Of a DNA stretch of 64,000 bases, positions 8,483 to 15,531 are shown piece by piece. The translations under genes and the position numbers were made by a program. Location: positions 248,001 to 312,000 of the forward strand of contig CAXXPL010000016.1 in NCBI GenBank assembly GCA_963674665.2, written 5' to 3'. The notes beneath the pieces were generated by a model, which saw only the letters and a program-made list of their open reading frames with translations, ran no database searches and was not told the DNA's origin. Every line of letters begins with the position of its first letter. Within the stretch, counting starts at the first letter, position 1. Source of the stretch: G963674665 sp963674665. GTDB lineage: Bacteria; Desulfobacterota; Desulfovibrionia; Desulfovibrionales; Desulfovibrionaceae.

Positions 8483-9280
8483 CTATATCACGGCGGAAGG
8501 CGTCGCCGGAAGCATGGCCGCAGCCAGCTCACCCAGCGAACCGGGCATCTTGGTTTCCATAAACCGCTTGTGATCGAATTCGATCAACCGCCCCTGCTCC
8601 ACGGCCAGGGCACGATCACAGATACGCCGCACGAGACGCAGATCGTGGGTGATGAACAGGTAGGCCACGCCGTCCTCCCTGCGAAGCATATCCAACAGGT
8701 CCAGGATGCGCGCCTGTACAAGCATGTCCAGACTGGACACCGCTTCGTCCAGAATGATGCAGCGTGGCTCGGCGGCCAGAGCCCGGGCGATGGAGACCCG
8801 CTGTAACTGCCCCCCGCTGCATCTGGATGGGTGCTTCATGGCATTGTCAGGGGCCAGCCCAACGTGCACAAGCAGTTCGATTACCCGATCGTCCAGGGTT
8901 TTGCCGCTCAGGCTGGTGAAATTCCTCAGGGGCTCCGCGATGATGTCCTTGACCCGCAACCGAGGGTTCACCGAGCTGATGGCGTCCTGGAACACCACCT
9001 GAACCGCCCGGCGCTGCTCCGCGTCGATGCTCACATGCCCCCCAGCATCCGTTGTGGGGCGGTCCAGGATCCTGGCCTCACCGGTTGAGGGCGGTTCCAG
9101 GCCGAGGAGAATCCGCCCCAAAGTGCTTTTTCCCGACCCGCTACGCCCCACCAGGCCCACGCACTCACCGTGGTCAAGGGACAGGTCTACGCCATGGAGC
9201 ACGGGTACGGACTTGGAACGGCTGAAAAAGCCGCCGCACTTGTAGGACTTGGTCACGGCGCGGGCTTCGAGAATGGGCAT
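8483..9280 (-). CDS. nikE: ABC importer ATPase, NikE/DppF-like
   Basis: This 265-residue ATPase has Walker A GRSGSGKST (about residues 43-51), the Q-loop VVFQDAISSVNPR that is typical of Opp/Dpp/Nik ATPases, signature CSGGQLQRV, and Walker B CIILDEAVSSLD. It energises nickel (or peptide) import with the partner ATPase encoded upstream. AGGAG precedes ATG 9280. Unlike the tightly overlapping upstream genes it is separated from its partner by 185 bases that contain a large inverted repeat. The nickel assignment rests on the binding protein of the operon. Confidence 0.85.
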   Translation of the reverse strand: MPILEARAVTKSYKCGGFFSRSKSVPVLHGVDLSLDHGECVGLVGRSGSGKSTLGRILLGLEPPSTGEARILDRPTTDAGGHVSIDAEQRRAVQVVFQDAISSVNPRLRVKDIIAEPLRNFTSLSGKTLDDRVIELLVHVGLAPDNAMKHPSRCSGGQLQRVSIARALAAEPRCIILDEAVSSLDMLVQARILDLLDMLRREDGVAYLFITHDLRLVRRICDRALAVEQGRLIEFDHKRFMETKMPGSLGELAAAMLPATPSAVI

Positions 9281-9364
9281 TGAACAGGCTCCTCATGGAA
9301 AAAGATCTAGAGGGAACCCCCCTTTTTGGAGGTGCTCCCTACAGATCGCCCTTTCCGGAACTGT

Positions 9365-9470
9365 ATTGATTTAATTTTGGGAGGGGTCCGGGGCAATCCT
9401 TTCGCACCAAGGCTTGCCCCGAAATAATACTTCCACTTGCCCCTCCCCCAACCGACCTACCAAAATCAAT
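9365..9470. repeat. Nested inverted repeat inside the nik operon
   Basis: The ends ATTGATT (9365) and CAAAATCAAT (9461-9470) enclose GGGAGGGG/CCCCTCCC and CGGGGCAA/TTGCCCCG arms. The right end overlaps the stop of the preceding gene. It could be an attenuator setting the ATPase ratio, or a small inserted repeat; the sequence does not decide. Confidence 0.5.
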
Positions 9471-10323
9471 TCGCGGGCCATGCCGCGTTGTCCGCCCCCG
9501 TCACCGGAGCTTCCAGGCCATAGAGCTGATAGTGCGCCTCCAGCAGGGAAATTGTGTAGGGGTGCTGGGGTTCCTGGAAAATGCTCCGCACATCCCCGCG
9601 CTCCACAATGACTCCGTCCCGCATGACCAGGACATTACGCGCCAGCCTGGCGATAACCGAGAGGTCATGGGTGACGAGCAGGACGCCCAGACCCCGGTCT
9701 TTCACCAGAGTATCGATGAGGTCCAGCACCTTGGCCTGGGATACGGCGTCCAGGTCTGTGGTGGCCTCGTCAGCCAGCAGGAAGTCCACGCGCAGCACCA
9801 GGGCCAGGGCGATCATCACCCGTTGGAGCATGCCGCCGCTCATCTGGAAGGGAAACAGGGGCAGTATGGCGTCGGGCTCGGGAAACCCCACTTCCACAAG
9901 CGCCTTGCGCCATATCCTCGGGCGGTTCTCTGCCTTTGGCAGACCGTGGGCGGCAAGGGTTTCACGGAAATGCGCCTTGATGGTGAACACCGGGTCAAAA
10001 CAGCTGGCCGGATTCTGCATGATCATGGCCACGCGGCTGTTCCTGGCCTGGCGGGCCCGGGCCGGATTCCTCGACATCACTGGCATGGGCTCCCCGCCCA
10101 GCAGGATCTCGCCGCCGGCGTCCAAGCCCTTGGGCACGAGCCCGAGCACGGTCTGGCAGGTGAGCGACTTGCCGCTGCCGCTCTCCCCCACCAGGCCGGT
10201 GATCTCGCCCTTGGCCGCGTGAAAGCTCACGCCCCTGACCAGGGGTTTGCTCCCCTCGGAGAGGATCAGGTTCGAGACCTCGAGGTACGCTCTATCGCCT
10301 GTGGCGCCGGAAGTTCGCATCAA
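9466..10323 (-). CDS. nikD: ABC importer ATPase, NikD/DppD-like
   Basis: The 285-residue protein carries Walker A GESGSGKS (near residues 47-54), a Q-loop in MIMQNPASCFDPVFTIK, signature MSGGMLQRV and Walker B FLLADEATTDLD. Its C-terminal tail (REPQHPYTISLLEA-type sequence, here FQEPQHPYTISLLEAH) is the hallmark of oligopeptide/nickel transporter ATPases. It overlaps the upstream permease gene by 4 bases (ATGA), so translation is coupled. It works as a pair with the downstream ATPase. Confidence 0.87.
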   Translation of the reverse strand: MMRTSGATGDRAYLEVSNLILSEGSKPLVRGVSFHAAKGEITGLVGESGSGKSLTCQTVLGLVPKGLDAGGEILLGGEPMPVMSRNPARARQARNSRVAMIMQNPASCFDPVFTIKAHFRETLAAHGLPKAENRPRIWRKALVEVGFPEPDAILPLFPFQMSGGMLQRVMIALALVLRVDFLLADEATTDLDAVSQAKVLDLIDTLVKDRGLGVLLVTHDLSVIARLARNVLVMRDGVIVERGDVRSIFQEPQHPYTISLLEAHYQLYGLEAPVTGADNAAWPAN

Positions 10324-11219
10324 AACTCCTCCACGAGTCTGTCACCGGGCGCGGCCCGCTCGAGAGCCACTGATTCCGTCACGTGATGGTCGGTGGTGCT
10401 GGGGTCCAGGGCGTCGCGCAGGGCGTCGCCCAGGAGGTTGAAGGCCATTACCGTTATGAATATGGCGCACCCCGGGTACATGATCAGCTCCGGATGGGTC
10501 CAGACGAATTGCCTGGCGTCCGCGATCATCACGCCCCACTCCGGTGTCGGCGGCGTAACGCCCAGGCCAAGGAAGGACAGGCCCGACACGTGCATCATCA
10601 TGTGCCCTATATCCAGGGTGGCAAGGATGGCCAACTGCGCGAATACCGGGGGCAGCACATGGCGCAGCATGGTCATGACCTTGCCGGTGCCCGATACCCG
10701 CGCCGCGAGCACGTACTCGCGGTTTTTCAGGGAAAGCACGAAGCCGCGGATGATCCTGGCGTACCAGGCCCAATGGGTCAGTGCCACGGCCAGCACCACG
10801 TTGACGATGCCGGTACCCAGCACTCCGATCATGAACATGGCCAGGATGAAGGTGGGGAAGGTGAGGAACACGTCGCAGATGCGCATGAGCACCGAGTCCG
10901 TCACTCCTCCGGCGTATCCGGCGGTGGCTCCCACCGCAAAGCCCAATGTCAGGATGATCCCGGCGATGACCGCGACGCAACCCAGGGAGGTCCGTGCACC
11001 GTAGATCAGGCGGGTGGCCACGTCCCTGCCCAGATGGTCGCAGCCAAGGACATGTTCCGCGCTGGGGGGCGCGAACTTGTTCTCCAGGGTGACCTCGTCC
11101 GGGTCATAGGGGCACATATGGGGCGCGAACAGCGCCAAGAGTAGAAGCACCACGACCGTGAACAGGGCGAAGGATACGATGCCCCGCCGCATGAGACGTC
11201 TCGCTCCCCGGGGAATCAT
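10320..11219 (-). CDS. nikC: ABC importer permease, NikC/DppC-like
   Basis: The 299-residue integral membrane protein has an N-terminal helix (IVSFALFTVVVLLLLALF) then the family motif CDHLGRDVATRLIYGARTSL, five further helices, and a cytoplasmic coupling loop with REYVLAARVSGTGKVMTMLRHVLP. It forms the heterodimeric membrane channel with the NikB-like permease. It overlaps its neighbours by 4 bases on both sides (ATGA junctions). Confidence 0.88.
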   Translation of the reverse strand: MIPRGARRLMRRGIVSFALFTVVVLLLLALFAPHMCPYDPDEVTLENKFAPPSAEHVLGCDHLGRDVATRLIYGARTSLGCVAVIAGIILTLGFAVGATAGYAGGVTDSVLMRICDVFLTFPTFILAMFMIGVLGTGIVNVVLAVALTHWAWYARIIRGFVLSLKNREYVLAARVSGTGKVMTMLRHVLPPVFAQLAILATLDIGHMMMHVSGLSFLGLGVTPPTPEWGVMIADARQFVWTHPELIMYPGCAIFITVMAFNLLGDALRDALDPSTTDHHVTESVALERAAPGDRLVEEF

Positions 11220-12157
11220 CGGGAATTTCCTTCAAAGCGGATGCGCGGGTCCAGCCACGCGTAGCAGATGTCCACGGCCAGATTCATGACCACGAAGATG
11301 GTGGTCATGATCAGGATGAAGCACTGCATCACGGGGTAGTCCCGGTTGTAGATGGCGGAGACCGCATAGCGCCCCACTCCGGGCCAGGAGAAGATGGACT
11401 CCGCGATGACCGCGCCACCGAACAGCTCACCCACATGCATGCCGATGGCCGTGATAACCGGGATCAGGGAATTGGCCATGACGTGGCGCCCCATGACCAC
11501 TGACTCGGGTAGGCCGCGCACGCGGGCGTAAAGCACGAAGCGGGAGTTGACGTTGTCCAGCATGTTGGCCCGGATGAGCCGCGTGTTGATGCAAAGGGAC
11601 ATCATGGACATGGTGAGCACGGGCAGGACCATGTGTGCCAGCCCGCCCCTGCCCATGGGCGGAAACCAGCCCAATTTCACGGAAAAGAGCCAGACCAGGA
11701 TGAACCCGAGAAAGAAGTTCGGCATGGACACGCCGAAAAAACTGAGCCCCCTGGTCAGGTGGTCGGGCAGGCGGTCCTTTTTCAAGGCCGAGAGCATGCC
11801 CAGGGGCACGCTGCACAGCAGGGTGAAGGCCAGGGACGCTGCGGCAAGCACCAATGTGTTGGGGAGGTAGTAGAATATCTCCTCCAGTACAGGGTTCTTG
11901 GTCACGTAGGAGCGCCCGAAATCACCCTGCACCGCGCTGCCGAGCCAGGTCAGGTACTGTATCACCATGGGCTTGTCCAGACCCAACTCCTTGCGCGCCA
12001 CAGCCAGGGCGTGATCCGTGGGCGGGATGTTGGAAAGGCGCAGATAGGCCATGGCCGGATCCCCCTGGCCGAGCCGCAGGATACCGAACACCACCACGGA
12101 CACGGCCAGGAGGATGGGCACGAGCAGCACCATCCGTTGGAGGATGTAGCGAAACAT
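11216..12157 (-). CDS. nikB: ABC importer permease, NikB/DppB-like
   Basis: The 313-residue protein starts with the conserved MFRYILQRMVLLVPILLAVSV helix seen in DppB/NikB and has the periplasmic QYLTWLGSAVQGDFGRSY segment characteristic of this permease subfamily. Six transmembrane helices are expected, with the EAA-type coupling loop near LYARVRGLPESVVMGRHV. It starts 6 bases after the binding-protein gene ends. Confidence 0.88.
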   Translation of the reverse strand: MFRYILQRMVLLVPILLAVSVVVFGILRLGQGDPAMAYLRLSNIPPTDHALAVARKELGLDKPMVIQYLTWLGSAVQGDFGRSYVTKNPVLEEIFYYLPNTLVLAAASLAFTLLCSVPLGMLSALKKDRLPDHLTRGLSFFGVSMPNFFLGFILVWLFSVKLGWFPPMGRGGLAHMVLPVLTMSMMSLCINTRLIRANMLDNVNSRFVLYARVRGLPESVVMGRHVMANSLIPVITAIGMHVGELFGGAVIAESIFSWPGVGRYAVSAIYNRDYPVMQCFILIMTTIFVVMNLAVDICYAWLDPRIRFEGNSR

Positions 12158-12163
12158 GTGCGC

Positions 12164-13801
12164 CTACTTTTTCAGCATGAGTTCAAGGGGTATCTCGTTC
12201 TTGGTGCCGCCGAAGGTGGCACCCTCCAGTTCGGGGCGGTGCACCATGATCGAGGTCATATAGGTGAGGGGCAGGTACACGGCCTGATCGTGCAGCGTGG
12301 TCAGGATGTCCTTGTACAGATCCGCCCTCTGACCCTCGTCCACCGTTACCAGCACCTGGCCGATCTTCGCGTCGATGTCCTTTTTCATGGGCAGGCCGAT
12401 CTGGGCCTGATAGTCGGCATGTGACGGCACGCGCATGGAGCTGCAGAAGGAGTGCGGATCATAGGGAGCGCCCCATGTATCGCTGAAGATCATGCCGAAT
12501 TCGCCGTTCTTCTGCCTGGTGTTGAAGGAGTCGGTCTCCTCGCCCACCAGGTTGACCTTGATGCCCACCTTTTTCAGGTCACCCTGGATGACCTCGGCCA
12601 CGGATTTCTGCAGGGCGTCGTTGCCCACGAAACACAGATCCAGGGCCAGCTCCTGGCCGTCCTTCATCCGGTATGCGGCTCCTGCGGCCAACTTCCAGCC
12701 CGCCTCGTCCAGGAGCGCGGCGGACCTTGCGACATCATACGAGTACGGAGGGAGGCCAAGGTCGCAGTACGGCATGCTGGGGGCGAAAAGGGTCTCGGCT
12801 TGGCGCTCCACGTCCAGAAAGACATGCTTCACCATGGCGGGCTTGTTCACAGCGTAAAGAACAGCCTTGCGCACCGCCAGTTCATTAGTGGGCGCGAGAT
12901 TGGAGTTCAGGGCCAGGGCGCGGGTGGCCAGGGGTAGGGATACAGCCGTAATCACGCCGTCCATGCCCTGATAGCGCTGGAAGGTATCCAGACCCAGTTG
13001 CCCCCCTCCGTGTCCTCCGCCGCCGTAGATCAGATCGATCTCGTTGGTGTCGAAGGCGATGGCGCGGGCGTTGGAGTCAGGGATCACCTTGACCACCAGG
13101 TATTTCATCCTGGGTTTCTCGCCCCAGTAATTGTCGTTGCGTTCGAACACGTCGTATTCACCCTTTTTCAGCTCCACCACCTTCCAGGGGCCAGTGCCTA
13201 TGGGCGCCTTGATGCCTTCGGCGGTGTTGCCGCTCTCGGGAAACGCTGACGGGGAAAGAAATCTGATGGGGCGCACCAGAGCGAGTTCCTGCAGAATGGG
13301 GTAGTACGATTCCTTGAGGGTCAGCTTTACGGTGTGATCATCCACCACGGTGACAGCCTCGCCACCGGCCTCCACCACGCCGTGGAGCTGGTTCACCAGT
13401 TCCAGCCAATGATGGCGGTCGTGGTTCAAAAGGACAGCGTCGATGTTCATCTTCACGGCCCGGGCATCAAAGGGGGTTCCATCGGAAAAGGTCACGCCCT
13501 TGCGCAGGGTGAAGGTGTATTCCTTGCCGTCCGGGCTGATCTTCCAGGATTCGGCCAGGCAGGGAGCCACGGTGCCATCGGCCTGATAGCGGACCAGGGG
13601 ATCGTAGACCATGTTCTGGCCGAACATCTGGCTCGGGGAGTACATATGCGGGTTGAGCGGCCCCACGTTGGATGACCAGGAGTAGTTCAGAACGTCCTTA
13701 CCGGTTGGAGGGGCGGCGAGCAACGCCCCTGTCCAACTCAGTACACAACAAAGGGAGAACAGGAGAACCTTTACAAGGAAGGAATGCGGGGTCTTGCTCA
13801 T
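12164..13801 (-). CDS. nikA: Periplasmic nickel (or dipeptide) binding protein, NikA-like
   Basis: A signal peptide (SFLVKVLLFSLCCVLSWTGALLAA) precedes a ~520-residue family-5 solute-binding domain. The segment DTWGAPYDPHSFCSSMR matches the NikA subgroup better than general peptide-binding proteins, and YSWSSNVGPLNPH at the N-terminus is also NikA-like. A His/Gly loop (GGGGHGGG) is present mid-protein. I place the start at ATG 13801 because GGAG sits 7 bases upstream; a frame from 13840 lacks a ribosome-binding site. Nickel import would feed hydrogenases and other nickel enzymes in a sulfate reducer. Nickel specificity is inferred from family resemblance; a metallophore-bound metal is possible. 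Confidence 0.82.
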   Translation of the reverse strand: MSKTPHSFLVKVLLFSLCCVLSWTGALLAAPPTGKDVLNYSWSSNVGPLNPHMYSPSQMFGQNMVYDPLVRYQADGTVAPCLAESWKISPDGKEYTFTLRKGVTFSDGTPFDARAVKMNIDAVLLNHDRHHWLELVNQLHGVVEAGGEAVTVVDDHTVKLTLKESYYPILQELALVRPIRFLSPSAFPESGNTAEGIKAPIGTGPWKVVELKKGEYDVFERNDNYWGEKPRMKYLVVKVIPDSNARAIAFDTNEIDLIYGGGGHGGGQLGLDTFQRYQGMDGVITAVSLPLATRALALNSNLAPTNELAVRKAVLYAVNKPAMVKHVFLDVERQAETLFAPSMPYCDLGLPPYSYDVARSAALLDEAGWKLAAGAAYRMKDGQELALDLCFVGNDALQKSVAEVIQGDLKKVGIKVNLVGEETDSFNTRQKNGEFGMIFSDTWGAPYDPHSFCSSMRVPSHADYQAQIGLPMKKDIDAKIGQVLVTVDEGQRADLYKDILTTLHDQAVYLPLTYMTSIMVHRPELEGATFGGTKNEIPLELMLKK

Positions 13802-13840
13802 GAGCTGGCTCCATGACCGGAAGATTGATGAAGTTGTCAT

Positions 13841-14149
13841 AATTCGTGCTACGGATTATATCATATTTCATTATTGGTCAAACCATGGGGCCTTTTTTTA
13901 ACATTAGTTATCCTAGTATCGTTCATCAATAATATATTTATTAATGTTAAACATGTATGAAATTTTAATTCATTCTCAGAAAAATCCTACCTCTCCAGTC
14001 CGGGAGATGCCAAGGGCGTTGGAATGTGCTAGGCTGTGTCAGATGCTGTGAAGGCGCGAAAATCGCGCGCCCAAGGCTTTCTTTCACGAGGTCCGGGCAG
14101 CCCGCTAATGGGGCGCGTCAACGAAAAAACAGGGAAGGAGGAGCGGAAC
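13841..14149. other. AT-rich divergent promoter region
   Basis: This ~300-base region separates the minus-strand nik operon from the plus-strand PEBP gene. Apart from the inverted repeat at 13897-13951 and the ribosome-binding site AAGGAGGAG at 14135-14143, I see no gene. Confidence 0.5.
13897..13951. promoter_or_regulatory. Long-spaced inverted repeat upstream of nikA
   Basis: TTTAACATTA (13897-13906) and TAATGTTAAA (13942-13951) are perfect inverted copies 35 bases apart, in the AT-rich region upstream of the nik operon. They may be paired operator half-sites for a metal-responsive regulator. The arrangement does not match the E. coli NikR box. Confidence 0.4.
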
Positions 14150-14695
14150 ATGACACCAGAACCTTGGCGCATCCGGTTCGTCCGGCCTCTCTCGGGTCTC
14201 TGTTTCCTGGCCCTTTTCCTCATTACCCAGGGAGGTTTGGCCATGGCCATGCAATTGACGGCAACGGCTTTCACCCACAAGGGAAGCATCCCCTTCAAGT
14301 TCACCTGCAAAGGGGCGGACCTGTCACCGGAACTGCGCTGGCAGGGCGCTCCGGCCGGCACCGCGAGCTTCGCACTGATTTGCGACGACCCGGACGCTCC
14401 TGTGGGTGTCTGGGATCACTGGATCCTCTACAACATCCCGGGGGATGTGCACGAACTTCCGGAAGGGGCGTCCAAGACTCCGCCCCAAGGCTCGGTCACC
14501 GGCAAGAACTCCTGGGGGCGGTCCGATTATGGCGGCCCATGCCCCCCATCAGGGACGCACAGGTATTTTTTCAAGCTCTACGCCCTGGACACCGAATTGG
14601 AGCTGCCATACGGCGCCGTGAAAGACCAGGTACTCGAGGCCATAAAGGGGCATGTTCTCGAAGAAACCGAATTGATGGGAACATTCGGCAAGTAA
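14150..14695 (+). CDS. Exported YbhB/YbcL-family phosphatidylethanolamine-binding-like protein
   Basis: The 181-residue product has a signal peptide (FVRPLSGLCFLALFLITQGGLA) and a PEBP domain: CKGADLSPELRW, then ICDDPDAPVGVWDHWILYNIP with the ligand-pocket Asp-Pro-Asp and His residues, and PCPPSGTHRYFFKLYALD. Bacterial members bind small anionic or lipid-like ligands, but the physiological role is unknown. The start at 14150 has a near-perfect AAGGAGGAG upstream; in-frame codons further upstream do not. It is monocistronic as far as I can see. Confidence 0.85.
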   Translation: MTPEPWRIRFVRPLSGLCFLALFLITQGGLAMAMQLTATAFTHKGSIPFKFTCKGADLSPELRWQGAPAGTASFALICDDPDAPVGVWDHWILYNIPGDVHELPEGASKTPPQGSVTGKNSWGRSDYGGPCPPSGTHRYFFKLYALDTELELPYGAVKDQVLEAIKGHVLEETELMGTFGK

Positions 14696-14761
14696 TTTTG
14701 GTGTTTGGGCCGGAAGCTCCCGCTCCCTGTTCCTGAACCGACTAGTGATGAGAGATGACGC

Positions 14762-15199
14762 ATGTACCTGGTGAGCGCCTGCCTGGCGGGATACAATTGC
14801 AGATATGATGCGAAGAACTGCCTGGACGAGGAGATCCTCGAGCTGGTGAACAGCGGCAAGGCCCTTCCTCTGTGCCCGGAACAACTCGGGGGGCTGCCCA
14901 CCCCGAGGATCAGCGGTGAACTGCGCCCCTGCGATGGGGAGAAAGTGAAGGTCTTTGGCAAGAACGGGGAGGATCTCACGGAGTATTATGTCCGAGGCGC
15001 CAACCTCACCCTTGCCATGTGCTTGGCTATTGGCGTCCGCAAGGCCATCCTGAAATCCAGGAGCCCGTCCTGCGGCTGCGGCGTGGTGTACGACGGGTCG
15101 TTCACAGGCAGGCTGGTCCCTGGCGACGGCGTCACCACCGCCCTGCTGAAACGGCACGGTATCGAAGTGAGGCCCGACATGATAGTGCAAGCCACGTGA
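14762..15199 (+). CDS. DUF523-family protein
   Basis: The 145-residue protein contains the DUF523 hallmarks: an N-terminal SACLAGYNCRYD with paired Cys, CPEQLGGLPTPR, and SRSPSCGCG. The conserved cysteines suggest metal, Fe-S or thiol chemistry; the family is linked by others to sulfur or tRNA-thiouridine metabolism, but no function is settled from this sequence. It is full length for the family. It is 66 bases downstream of the PEBP gene. Confidence 0.85.
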   Translation: MYLVSACLAGYNCRYDAKNCLDEEILELVNSGKALPLCPEQLGGLPTPRISGELRPCDGEKVKVFGKNGEDLTEYYVRGANLTLAMCLAIGVRKAILKSRSPSCGCGVVYDGSFTGRLVPGDGVTTALLKRHGIEVRPDMIVQAT

Positions 15200-15318
15200 C
15201 CGCGTTTGAATCGATCACAGGCGTTCCACGTGCGAGCCAACAAACATCATAAACGCGCCCCATTGCCAGCGGGAAGGTTCCTGGTTATTCTTCGCAACAT
15301 GAACGGAGTGCGGATGGT

Positions 15319-15474
15319 ATGATCCAGGAAAATCCAAACTACTTCAAACCAATGACTCCCGTGGACCCCAAGGGTCCGTGGAATCACTGGGACACGGCCC
15401 TGGAGTTCCTCGCCGTGCTCGGAGTGATTATCCTGCTCCTCATACTTTTCAAATACCTCCGCAAGTTTTTTTAA
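15319..15474 (+). CDS. Small single-pass membrane protein, 51 residues
   Basis: ATG 15319 opens a 51-codon frame ending at TAA 15472. The protein has a polar N-terminus (MIQENPNYFKPMTP) with the aromatic segment PKGPWNHWDTALEF, a hydrophobic helix (LAVLGVIILLLILF), and a positive C-terminus (KYLRKFF), implying an N-out or anchored small membrane protein. A GGAG-like sequence lies about 12 bases upstream. Coding use matches its neighbours. It is too short for ordinary gene finders. It could assemble with a larger membrane complex; partner unknown. Confidence 0.55.
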   Translation: MIQENPNYFKPMTPVDPKGPWNHWDTALEFLAVLGVIILLLILFKYLRKFF

Positions 15475-15531
15475 TATGTTCCGTTTTAGGATACATATGG
15501 TTCCGGTAGCGGATGACGTGTCGCCAAGGGC

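Noticed and set aside
13841..13999. E. coli-type NikR operator
   Set aside because: GTATGA occurs once near 13955, but the paired TCATAC at the right distance is missing.
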